A program made the position numbers and the translations under genes. The notes under the pieces are model-generated. The model saw only the letters and a list, made by a program, of their open reading frames with translations. It searched no databases and was not told the origin of the DNA. Below, piece after piece: positions 47,077 through 58,550 of a stretch of DNA of 64,000 bases. Positions within the stretch are counted from its first letter, which is position 1; each line of letters starts with the position of its first letter. Source of the DNA: Allacma fusca (taxonomy: Eukaryota; Arthropoda; Collembola; Symphypleona; Sminthuridae); the NCBI GenBank assembly GCA_947179485.1, contig OX359245.1, forward strand, positions 33,343,067 to 33,407,066, written 5' to 3'.

Positions 47077-48732
47077 TCATCATCCTTTATACTAATTTGA
47101 AAGTGATTGTCGTGATGGTGCCAGTCGTCACTTATGTACATGACATGTTGAAGCATAGCGGTTCATTTTTTTCTTTCTTGCATGAAAATAATGCTTTGAT
47201 TTTTATTTCAAAACTTTTTTTTAAAAGAAAAGATGGACAATTTTGTATTCTTTTTTAATTTTGTTTTGTTTACTTGGAAAGGCTTAAGTTATAGTAACCA
47301 AGTGCTACTACATACTGTCCAAGTCAATAAAAAATAATTCCATTTTAGATTAAAAAAAAGTATAATAAATGGGAAATTAAAAAATACCGCAATGCTAAAC
47401 AGAAGTTGCCAACAAAGTTACTACCTTGCATCTTGGAATTAGTATGGTTAATTTGAATCTACTACTACTTTTGCTTATTGAGTACCCCTTTCAACATTTA
47501 GTACAGTGTGACTAACGTGATCAGGCTTCATCTTTTAACCACCACGATTAAATTCTAACCGTGGGTAAGAGCGTAAGCAGAGTATAAGAGTATAATAAAG
47601 TTAATAAGAGTAAAACTTTGGGATCCGTCAACGGCGTCAACCAGGGATGGATTTACGGGGTGGCCCACCCTGGCCCCGCTACGGTAAAAAATTGAGGGCT
47701 AGGAAAAAAAACGCTGACTATATAAGGCCCTCAGATTGCAAGTGTAAAGGCCCACAAACCTATTTGGAGGGTTAGTGCAAGGGTAAAAATTATTTTATTA
47801 ATCCACCCGTGCCGTCGACACTTACAAGACATACAGTGATGTAGCTATCCGATATGATATCGTTCTGGATGATTCAAAACATTTGACACTTTCGTGGTCG
47901 AACATTAGGGTTGCAAACATGCGCTCAGCTTGAATAATTTAACTACAATTTTATGAACCCCCTGTACAGCATCTATTTACTAAACAGCATTTAAATATTA
48001 AAAAAAACATTTATGCCCCGGAAAAGTTTTGAGAACAATTCTAAAACTTATTCTTTGTGTACCGACTTCACGTAGTAAAAGGAGATGCTTCAGTTTTAAA
48101 AAAACAGCTAATCCTATTTTGACTAAAGTCTGTGGCAATGTTGCTAAGATAAGTAGGATGCGTTTAGTTTTCTTAAGTGCGTGTTTTATATCTAGCTACG
48201 ATGCCAGTTCCATTCGATATTTATTTGCGACTACAGATAAATACAACAGTGAAGTTACTTCAAAAGTCTACGAAATGTAGCTAAAACAGTAAATATTAAG
48301 CCATTGCTTATGTAGGTCAGTGACGGAGCACTTTGACTTTGAATAACATATAATTATACATATAGCCAAATAAGTAGAAAGGCCTTTCTGCATGGAATCT
48401 GAGGGCCTTTATTATTATTTTTTACCCTGACCGGTCCAGAGTTGACCCCCCCTTAAATTCACATGTCTTTAAAATTTAGCTTTTTGCAAGGAAAGTAATG
48501 AAAAAAATTAATACATAAAGCCGTTAATAACCGATAAAGTTGGTTTCTGTTACAGATTATACCCAATCGAAGCGGATTGGAGATTCAAAGGATCCGTTGC
48601 ATTTATTTAAACGAACAACAGCCTATGTAAGAACGGCCTAAATTATAATGTTAAGTTTAATGTTTTTTATAAATTACAAATCAATGCAATCCCAGTTTTC
48701 CCATCCACCTTGGTGGATGGCTTGAATGCTAG
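47077..48732 (+). mobile_element. Helitron-like unit X
   Basis: The 3' end has the Helitron form: perfect hairpin CCATCCACC-TT-GGTGGATGG (48701-48720), a short spacer, then CTAG (48729-48732) followed by T. The probable 5' end is TC at 47077-47083 after A (ATCATCATCCTTTATACTAA). The interior matches units Y and Z over several hundred bases and has no Rep/helicase ORF, so it is non-autonomous. A 170-bp hAT-like MITE lies inside at 47642-47811. Confidence 0.65.
47642..47811. mobile_element. Short hAT-like MITE inside Helitron X
   Basis: Ends CAGGGATGGATTTACGGGG / TTAATCCACCCGTG are imperfect inverted repeats. Flanks GCGTCAAC (47634-47641) and CCGTCGAC (47812-47819) agree at 6 of 8 positions. 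Helitron unit Z reads CCGTCAACACTTGCACGAC through this point without the insert. It contains GGCCC/GGGCC blocks. Confidence 0.6.
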
Positions 48733-51630
48733 TTTATACTAATTTGAAAGCGATCCTTCTTACTAAAAGCTTCATCGTAGTAGTGATGGTTGTCGTCCTT
48801 ATGTACATGCGATGTTGAAGCATGGCGGTTAATTTTTTTATTTCATTTTTGCAAAAAAATGTTTTAAAATAAAAATCAATACATTTTTTTCTTTTTAACA
48901 TTTCTTTTTTGTTGACTTGAACAGGCTTAAGATATGATAAACAAGAGTTCAACGTAATTCTATCCAAGTCAACAAAAAATGTTACCATTTCAGAATACAA
49001 AAGAGAAAACCGAAATGCCGCAATGTTAAACAAGTTACCAACAAGCTGCTATGTTCATCTTGGAATTTGTATGGTTAATTCGAATAAACTATATACCACT
49101 AAGAAGATCTCCAAAAAGTAGCCTACACTTACGTGCATGTACTTGACTGGCTCATTTAACCATACTAATAAATAGCCCACTCGATTTTAAAAATAATTCC
49201 TCACTGGTGCTCGACTTTAGCGACAATATTCGTAATCAGTCAAAGGGTGGAGAAGGCATCTTCAAACCTTTTTTTCAGGATGGAGTAAGTGCGTATATAC
49301 GCTTTGCGTTTTTTTCCACAAACGAATTTTTCAAAAGTTGAAAATTCTAATTTTTGCGAGTCTGTAAAAAAGCAACTTCGTAAAAAGAAAACAAGAAAGA
49401 GAATAGAAATACCGCAATGCTAAACAAGTTATAACAAGGTTATATCTTACATCTTGGAATTTGCACGGTTAATGCTAATACCCTGCCGCTTGCTCATAAT
49501 GTGCACCTTTGAATATTTAGTACAGTGTGGATAATTTGATCAGTCATCATTTTTTAATCAACATTATTAAATTTTAACTTTTGATAAATCGTCCATCAAT
49601 ACATATAAGACATTAAATGAATTAAAATGATGTATTTATCATGCATTGATAGCGTTCTGGATTGTGCACAAAGTTTTACCCTTTCGTAGTCCAAAATCGA
49701 GTACCTCAGATCAGTGAGATAATCAAGAACCTTAGTATGTTTAAAATTGTTGTAAATAATCACTTTTGTAAGCCATGTTTGAATGTTTCACGTCCACGAG
49801 AACGCAAAATCAACAAATAGTCTACTTTTACGTGCATATACTTGACTGGTTGATTTAACCATATTAATAATTAGTACACTCGATTTTAAAATAATTCGTC
49901 ACCAGTGCTCGATTTTAGCGAGAGTCATTATATATATTATATTATATATGAATATATTAAAATTACACTGGAAGACTGAAAATAGTTGCAACATTTTTGT
50001 AAAAATACTAGGGACATAATGTTGAAACGTCTTTTCCTAGAATCAAAGTGTTCATTCAAAAATTTTGTGACCAGTTCTAATGATTTAGTAAAATTTGCCA
50101 GCATAATGCATATTAACAAGAACAATTTCAAAGCAAGGCTGGCTGACAAACATTTATTGGTTAGCTGAAATAGTTTAATTTATCGTTTTAAACGCACCAC
50201 GTATAGCCTTTATTTATCACAACAGATTAATTTAAAAACAATTCTGAAATTTATTTTTGGTAAACCGATCTACATGCATTATAACGTAATTTAAAAAGCA
50301 GCTAATCCGATATTGACCCACAATTGTGTTAATAATGCTAACATAAGTTGGATGAGCTTATTTTTGTCGATGAAGAGTTATAAACCTCCAAGTTAGTTCC
50401 CATATAATTTTGTTTATTGTAACAACAGATAAAGCCACTCCAGGACATACCTGGGCGCACTCGCACTCATTGAGTGCATGCCTCGCCCTCAGCCTCGCAC
50501 TCAACGCACTCAAATTGAGTGCGAGTGCGAGTTCCAATTTGAAATTTCTGCGCTCACAGCAATGAGGTAGAGTGATCATTCAAATTATGTGCACTCAAGA
50601 GGCAGAGGCTGAGTGCAATTTTTTGCACTCCCAACTACGGTATTCGAAATAGAAAATACACTAGAAAGTATGGTACTGACAAAATGCCAAACGCCTTAAA
50701 AAAATTTACGACTTGATAAATACTAAACACAAAACACGGAATGCATTTCAAGTACTATTTTAAATACAGTATCTCAAAATACTCTACATCCCTGGGCTTT
50801 AGTTAATTTTTTCAGAGGTATCAGCGTTCCGACTTCTAAATTTTCATTTGAGGAAAAAATTAAGCCCCATCAAATACAGCTGCTTTGACTAATTTGTCAA
50901 GGAAACATTTGAGAAATATTAAATAATTTCCACAAAACGAAGTATAAATACATATTTAGTATTATCTTGTATTAGCTAAAACGGGGGAACTTGATGAAAC
51001 ACCAAGTTCATTGAGAGGGGTGAGATCTATCACAAGTAACCACAAAACTAATTTTGAGACGTTGTTTTCGAAAAAAAACTTTGCTGGTAAAGGAGATCCG
51101 CGTATTCAATCCAGCCATTAATTAACACCCACTCGATGGTGCGAGAGGGCTATGAGGGCACTCAAGCTTTGAGTGCGAGTGCAAAACTTTTGGGAGAGTA
51201 CTTTGAGGCAGGAGTTTGAGTGCAGCGGGGCACAACTCATGAGTGCGAGCGCGAGGGGAGTTTAAAGATCCATCATTGTAATTGAGTGCGAGGTGAGTGC
51301 GAGTGCAATCGAAACGCCCAGGTATGCTCCAGGAATGAATTAACTACAAATAGCTATTTACGAAATGTTGTAAAAAGAGTAATTATTTAATATAAGAAAC
51401 TTTCTGAAATATGCTACAGACGGCACCAATTGTTTACCTAAACCCATTTCAGGATAAGATTATTTAGCTGTTTTGGTATTTCCTGTAATAATTCTGGGAA
51501 GCTACTGGAAAATTTTTTTTTCTAGGGTATGTGTATATATAATATCATTGTCGCAATCAAATTATTATTAAAATTAAAATTCATTGTTGCCAGAGATCCC
51601 GTCCGCCTCGGCGGATGGCTTGGTTGCTAG
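48733..51630 (+). mobile_element. Helitron-like unit Y
   Basis: It begins directly after unit X's CTAG with TTTATACTAATTTGAAAGCG, homologous to the start of X but lacking the initial TC. It holds two diverged internal copies of the segment with ATCTTGGAATTTG.ATGGTTAAT (about 49055 and 49453), an 881-bp hAT insertion, and ends with hairpin TCCGCC-TC-GGCGGA (51602-51615) and CTAG (51627-51630) before T. Confidence 0.62.
50446..51326. mobile_element. hAT-type element with GAGTGCGAGTGC-iterated ends
   Basis: Perfect termini CATACCTGGGCG / CGCCCAGGTATG with an exact 8-bp duplication CTCCAGGA (50438-50445, 51327-51334). The left 150 bp and right 200 bp consist of GCACTC/GAGTGC iterations in both orientations. 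The centre is AT-rich and non-coding. It is inserted in Helitron unit Y. Confidence 0.92.
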
Positions 51631-53200
51631 TTGTCTTGATGATGGTGATGGTGCCAGTCGTCACTTATGTACATGGCATGTTGAAGCCTAGCGGTTCATT
51701 TTTTTCTTTTATTCATGGAAAAAATGATTTGAGTTTTATTTCAAAACATTTTTTTAAAGAAAAGATGGAGTATATTAATTATTGTCCATCCTTTCTTTAA
51801 AAAAAATTTATTAAATAAAATTAAAAAAGAAGTATAATATTATTATTCTTTTTTAATTTTGTTTTGTTTACTTGGACAGGCTTAAGTTATAGTAACCAAG
51901 TGCTACTACATACTGTCCAAGTCAATAAAAAATCATTCCATTTTAGATTTAAAAATAAAATAAAATGAGAAATGAAAAAATACCACAATGCTAAACAAAA
52001 GTTGTCAACAAAGTTAAGTACTACCTTGCATCTTGGAATTTGTATGGTTAATTCGAATCTACTATTACTTTTGCTTATTGTGTACGCCTTGAAATATTTA
52101 GTACATAGTAACATGATCAGGCTTCATCTTTTAGCTACCATGATTAAATTCTAACCGTGGCGTGGGTAAGAGCGTAAGTAGAGTATATGTACATCCGTCA
52201 ACACTTGCACGACATACAGTGATGGAGCTATCCTGCAATGATAGGGTTCTGGATGATTCAAAACATTTGACACTTTCGTGGTTAAAAACTAGGGTCTTCC
52301 ATAGATAATATTTTATGGTCAATTCTTATAATTTTAATAATGGGTTTCAGAAAAATGAACATAATCAAGGACAATTTAAAATTGCAAACATGCGCTCAGC
52401 TTCAATAATTTAACTACCGTTTTATAAGCCCCGTGTACGGCACCTATTTACTAAACAGCATTTAAATATTTTTTAAAATATTCATGCCCCGGAAAAGTTT
52501 GAGAACAATTCCAAAACTTATTCTTTGAGTACCGACTTCACGTAGTAAAAGGAGAGGCTTCAGTTTAAAAAAATTGCTAATCCTGTTTTGACCAAAGTCT
52601 GGCAATGTTGCTAAAATAAGAAGTTGCGTTTAGTTTTCTTACGAGTGTGTTTTATATCTAGCTACGATGCCAGTACCATTCGATGTTTATTTGTGACTCC
52701 AGATAAAGTCAATACAATAGTGAAGTTACTTCAAAAACCTACGAAATGTAGGTAAAACAGTGAGTATTAAGCCATTGCTTATCTAGGACAGTTACGGGAC
52801 ACTTTGACTATGAATAACATATATATATATATATAGTCAAATAAATAGAAAGACGTTTCTGCATGGAATCTGAGGGCCTTTATTTTTTTACCCTGACCGG
52901 TCCAAAGTGGACCCCCCTTAAATTCCCATGTCTTTCAAATTTAGCTTTTTGCAAGGAAAGTAATAAAAAAATTTATATATAAATCCATTAATAAGCGGCG
53001 AAGTTGGTTTCTGTTACAGATTTTACCTAATCGAAACGGATTGGAGGTTTAAAGGATCCGCATTTATTTAAACGAAGATCAGCCTATGTAAAAACGGCCT
53101 AATAATTATATAATAATGTTAAGTTTTATGTTTTTTATGAATTACAAGCCATTGCAATCCCAGTTTCCCCATCCACCGTGGTGGATGGATTGAATGCTAG
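51631..53200 (+). mobile_element. Helitron-like unit Z
   Basis: It follows unit Y's CTAG directly and matches unit X for most of its length (GATGGTGCCAGTCGTCACTT..; ..CCGACTTCACGTAGTAAAAG..; ..CTGAGGGCCTTTAT..). Its 3' hairpin CCATCCACC-GT-GGTGGATGG is at 53169-53188 and CTAG at 53197-53200 before T. No Rep/helicase reading frame. Confidence 0.65.
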
Positions 53201-54714
53201 TATAATAATAATAGTCTACGTACAGCCAATGTGTACAGGCAAGTCCTCCAACTCTAATAGTCCCAAGTAGCATTGTAACATTCAGTCCACTCAGTCGTGT
53301 AGTATCCACGCGTTAGTGTCTATCAGTCTCAGTCAGTTCTATTAAAAGTCCTTAGCAAAAATCTCAGCCATTCCATTATGTATTTCGTATGCATTTAAGG
53401 TCAAAAGAGTATTCAGTGTGCCAGTAATTTGATAAATATTTACGGAAAGAACATGTTTTAGCACCTGTTGGGTAAAATTCTAAAGAATGAGAATGAAAAA
53501 GACTGGTCAAATAATAAAAAAAAATCAATTCAATTCAATAAAATTCCCGAAACTCAAATACTTCATCACGTTGCCACAAATTTCGCATCCTACAACCTTA
53601 ATTTTGACATTTCCCTTACCGCATTTCTTTTTCTTTGGTTCCGGATCGAGATTTTTGTCTTTTTTGTTTTATATTTTTACTGGCGTCTGTACATACAATA
53701 CCATTGCAGGGATCGTCAAATATACGTGCAAGCTGTCATTGAAATTTTCTAGAACCAAGCACAAAAATTAATTTTTTCAAGCAGGTTTAGGATAATAACA
53801 AATATTATTTTGAATTCCATTTGCAACACGTTTTTGACCCCTGTTGTTGCAAATATAAAGCTCTGCAAAAAACATATTGTAAATGTAGGCTACAAGAATT
53901 TAGTTAATAATGAGGATCTTATTTATTTATCATCCTACTTCAATAAGGTCACCTCAACCAAAATTGTAACGCATGGTTTAGATTTTTGATACACAATTTA
54001 ACGTACAGAACTTTAGAACATTTCAGCAAAAATATTGCAAGATTTCCAGCAAACATTTGTTAATTTTGAGTTCTAGGAAACTCCATATTTGTAACCTTTT
54101 TGTGACTCAAATTACCCAATCGTTGACAAAGTTCAATGACGTAAATTTTAAAAAAAGCTTGAAAAGATATCGGTCCAAGAATAGGAAATATAATATAAGT
54201 CACTCCCGGAAATATAGTCAGGCAAATATCAGTAACTGGCGTAAAAATAGGTTTTTAAGGGCTCCTCACGGGTCGAGTAGTTATCCAAACCGTACTCGTA
54301 CTTGAACCGTACTCGAATTGTCGGGTCAAATTCCCGCTTGACCCGGACTTGTGTCTTCAAGCACGAGTAAAAAATCCTTTACTTAGAGGACGGTATTATG
54401 ATTTTTAATTTTTTACCGAACTTGGATCGTACTTACGAGTATGAAACGTTTATACCGACCGTACGTACTCGAACTCGTACTCGAGTATGAAGTACACCGA
54501 AGAAAATTAGTTTTGTAGACCTAGGTTTTTGTTAAAGAGAGATTGACGCAGAAAACAAGTAGTAAATTCAGCTAATAAGAATTTTTAACTGTAAGTTGCG
54601 AAGTGTTTGCAATGAAAATTTTCTGAGGTTAAAATGCTGATGAACTATAGATCGGGATTTGATACTGCCAGTCACATCGACTGGATTCTCTTCAGTCAGG
54701 TCAATCTCATCCTC
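53201..54714. other. Spacer with ACTCG-iterated element, no gene
   Basis: At 54260-54495 the motif ACTCG/CGAGT (GTACTCGAACTCGTACTCG) is iterated in both orientations, one more terminus-type repeat. The overlapping ORFs at 53468-53771 are in AT-rich sequence and not convincing. Confidence 0.45.
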
Positions 54715-55078
54715 AACCGGGTAGATTAAAGGCAAATATTTCCTATAGACAACCAACGTAAAAAATACGTTAATGAAGTTATCAAGTAAACACTGCAATA
54801 ATGGCTAATCTTGAATGAAACCAAAAATCAAAATATTGACATAAGGTTTGAGAAATGTAAAAAATATTTCGATGATATACTATGATAGAATGTTTGTTTT
54901 GCATGCTAGGATTTGAATTGAATTATTATTTTGTACAAATATAATGCCACACTTTACATTGGAAATTTGATATCTCATATATAACTAATTTTTTTTACCG
55001 AGTCTGTCAAATTGTTGGAACTAACAACGTCAGTGTATGAACTGCGAAAACAATGATTGTGAGTATCAAAGTTTCCAT
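54715..55078 (-). pseudogene. CRAL-TRIO family copy G (fragment)
   Basis: Exon 1 from ATG 55078 (METLILTIIVFAVHTLT) loses one base before SSNLTDS. Exon 2 starts at 54742 (EIFAFNLP), then the homology ends. The following sequence, open for some 50 codons in another frame (VEDEIDLTEENPVDVTG), is not family sequence. The upstream block (to about 55850) is retained. A truncated duplicate. Confidence 0.72.
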
Positions 55079-56490
55079 TTTCGGATAAAATAAGTTCTAG
55101 ATATTATGTAAAACTATGCCTTAGTCAAGCCTGTAATGCTAGGAGCCTCGCTACTGCAGCTAATATGCTGAAAACATGTTGCTGCTGTATGTAATCTCAT
55201 CCAATGTTACGGAATCAGCTGTGTATAGCGTAAGAACTAGTTTGGAACAAATCTGTCCTGAAAAAACCGTAAGGCTGAAAGAAAATCAAGTCTAAAAGTA
55301 CATTGCCAGGTTATTAAATGTTTTATTTTCCATACGCAGTTCACTATATTCAATGTACTGCACGGTGTACTGTATGACATATCATTATTACAAACAAACA
55401 AGCCATCATGTGTGAAATGGAATCAGTCGGATATATCCAAACGGTCTAACAGTTAGTAGCTCTGCTTGCTTAATGAGGATGCTTGCATTTTAACTTAAAT
55501 TGTGTTTCCGTTTCTATACTACGCTTGAACTACAGTATTTCCCAGTTTTACAAGATCAACTCATAACGTTGTGTGGGTATTGTAGATCTAAACGTCCCTA
55601 CATTGTGATAAATTAACATGGTCGTGTCCCAACATGTTTGCAATAACATACGTATGCTTCAAAACTGGGTCCGTTCTGAGCCCTTATTTCATTCGTGCGT
55701 GAAACGAAGTTCACTAGTGCTACGACAGTGCCCACAGTGCTGATGACAGATGATATTTGCCATTATATACAATTGTTTGTATTGCAAATTAAGCAATCAA
55801 AAAGTACGTTTACAAACAAGAACCCTAATGGTACAAAAAACAATAATTGGTATTTTCCTTTACGTTTGTAAAAGAGCCTCGGAACCGGATCAATTTTCTT
55901 TTATCCGGATAACGTAAGTACCATTAAAATTTTATTTTTCTTAATTGCAGACACGTTTTTATTTCCCTATTAACTTTCCTGAGGGAATCAATTTATTCGA
56001 ATTACACTATTTTACAAATTTTAAGTTAGTTACATATGGGAAAACAACTAAGAACAATAGCCCAGGGGTCGGATTTATGTGAGAAGACGGGAAGATTCTT
56101 CCCAGGGAAAAAATGTTTTCAGTAGGGAAATTTTCAAACGGGCCTAAAAATCTGGATTTTCAAATTTGTTGGCCTTTTCAGCAGGGATTTTTGAAAATGT
56201 TGAGGTGCTTTACAGAAAACAAATTTTACCAACTGGGTTTTTCAAATCTGTTGACCTTTCTTTCAACAGAGATGTTTGAATTTGCTGAGGTGTATTACAG
56301 AAATTATTCTTTCAACAGGCTGTTTTAAACTTGCTTCCAACATACACATCACAATCACCATGGAAATTTTAAAAAATCTTCCAGGATGAGTTACAAAAAA
56401 TCCTACCTCTGTTACAATACCAGTGCGGGTGTTTTGTCAAAATGAGTGTTGAAAGAACCTTTGCTTGTTAAACGTCGTGTTTGCGTACTT
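55079..56490. other. Upstream block of copy G and CAGGGAT repeat copy 3
   Basis: Array upstream text runs to about 55855. At about 56060-56400 lies the third CAGGGGTCG-type repeat, with units such as TTTCAGCAGGGATTTTTGAA. No gene. Confidence 0.5.
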
Positions 56491-58550
56491 TTACCCGTAA
56501 ACCTTCAATGGTTTATGATTTGGCAATCCACCGTACCATTCTGGTATCTGATCCCGAGGCAACTGCTTCAAAAGTTTAGGTTTCCACTTTTCTTGATTGG
56601 TTCCAAAAACCTCTACAAAATTTGCCAATTGTCCCAAAATGCGACTTCCTATTTGCCATATTCCTTGAAATATAGCATTTACTAGAAACGTAAGGATACA
56701 AATAAATTACAATGAGGAATTTTGTTGCTACACAGCGAGAACATATAATAGGCTCATTTAGATTTAAAATCCATTGGGTTAAAGCAGTGCATCGCATGGG
56801 TACAAAAGTCGTATCCAGACCCGTACCTGACTATAAGTATTTACCCATTACATAATTGTTGATACCTGGACCTGAATATTTTGTAAGTTGCGAGCACCAA
56901 ATCAGATACTTTAAAAATAATTACTGCAAACGGTTATTACGTCTCAACATATTTATTTATATGCCTTTTAAAACCAGGTATCAAAGCAATTTCAAGTTAG
57001 AGACAATCCTGTTTGGTCATTATGTTTCCAAAATATTGGACATCTAATTTATATCCTTGCTAATGGAAATGTTCCTATATTTTTAATCGAAGAGATCTTC
57101 CAGCATCTGGGGTACTCTCATCTTCAATTATTAAATCTTCAACTTCTAAGTCACCATCGAGAACCGCACTATCATTTAACGTCATTTTTACTGAATCAAA
57201 AGTAGAATAATTGGAATTACACGTACATATTGCTGGCGCGTTGTGCGAAGTTGGCTAACCATCTTTATTGTATAAACATATGATTTTTCAAAAATTATGA
57301 CGCACTCCTGAAAACACGCCTAGCAAAATAAACCCTTAGATCGGAGAAAGAGCCACAGACTACATTCGATATCTCTTGAGACGGATTTCCGCACATAAAA
57401 GTACTCACATTTCCAGTTATTAATTTATCAGGTTCAGGAATATTAGTATCTTGTACCTGTTCCTGTCAGGTACAACACAAAAAAATCGAAATGTGTGCCT
57501 GTACCCAAAACCTGGCTTTGTATTCAAAATTGGGGCGCATATTGCTAGTACCCACAAAGTACCCATTCAGTTTAGGTACTTAAACAGAGTACAACTTTCG
57601 GACCTGCACCTATACCCAAATACTCAGGTACTACCCGGACCCATGCGATGCACTGGGTCAAAGCAATTACCGTTCAAAAGCCACGCTCGCTTCAGTGTCC
57701 CACTTCTAGCGATTTGTTCAAATCGTACAAATTTAGAAAGCATAAATTGAACAGCTGTGAACACAACGTACAAAATACAAATTATATAAATATGTAGGCT
57801 AATAACAAATCAGGACATATGAGATTTCAAAGAGCAGATATATTTACTTTTCCCATGCCCAGCTTGGCGAATGTTAAATCCACCCATATCACAAATGACA
57901 ACAAATTGTTTTCCAGTTGAATTTAGCCCAGAGTCTCTGAACATAAGATACATACGGTCTATATGAACGTCCATGCCATCGTAATGTTTTCCACCTTGCT
58001 CCACGTATTTCCTCACGTCCCATTTTCCCCCCTCGAATATCCAAACTAAACAAAAACAAAATATTTATATTTTACAAACGATTTAGTATTATGGACGTTG
58101 AAAGTAATATTTGATTTTTGTCAGACTGGGAGCGCCTTCTTCGTCGTAGCCACTCAGATAATATGGGAATTGGTCTTTGATCTCGGCGGGTACATCAAAA
58201 GCGTATATTTCCTAGATAAGCAAATGTAAAAAATACGTAAATAAGGTCATCAAATCAAAACTGAAATTTTGCTTAATCTTGAACGAACATTAAATTACAT
58301 GCATCGGCACTACGCTACGAGATTGAAGAATATTAAATATTTTACAAGACTGCATTAATGGAATGGCTATTTCGTTGTTAGGATTTGAATTGAATTATTA
58401 TTTTCTGCAAAAATAATGCCAGACTACATTAAAAATTTGATCTCTTAAAAATAGCTCCAGTTTTATTACCGAATCAGTCAAATTGCTAGAAATAACAATA
58501 TTCAGAGTATGAACTACGAAAACACTGATTACGAGTATGAAATTTTCCAT
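56491..58550 (-). CDS. Secreted CRAL-TRIO (SEC14-fold) lipid-binding protein, copy H, intact frame
   Basis: The exons are 58550-58470, 58211-58127, 58045-57848, 57754-57671 and 56681-56491. They total 639 nt (212 codons plus TAA), in phase throughout. The signal peptide is MENFILVISVFVVHTLNI. The lobe start is EIYAFDVPAEIKDQFPYYLSG, the core KQFVVICDMGGFNIRQAG, then FVRFEQIARSGTLKRAWLLN, LANFVEVFGTNQEKWKPKLL and PRDQIPEWYGGLPNHKPLKV. Copy D differs at scattered positions only. Two oddities: the exon 2 donor is GTCTGA, weaker than GTACGA/GTACGG in relatives, and intron 4 is 989 nt, not about 113, because an 871-bp hAT element sits in it. If spliced correctly it makes the same kind of secreted protein as copy D. 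Confidence 0.75.
56785..57655. mobile_element. hAT-type element in intron 4 of copy H
   Basis: Perfect 17-bp termini CAGTGCATCGCATGGGT / ACCCATGCGATGCACTG with flanks GGTTAAAG (56777-56784) and GGTCAAAG (57656-57663), an 8-bp duplication with one change. Other array copies show the unoccupied GGGTCAAAGCAATTACC site. Subterminal DNA iterates GGTACC-like motifs (TACCTGA, GTACCC). A minus-strand stretch (57185-57075) reads DLEVEDLIIEDE and may be a transposase linker remnant. Confidence 0.92.

Noticed and set aside
53468-53771. Two overlapping 94-codon ORFs
   Set aside because: AT-rich low-complexity composition, overlapping in two frames, with no domain or splice support.
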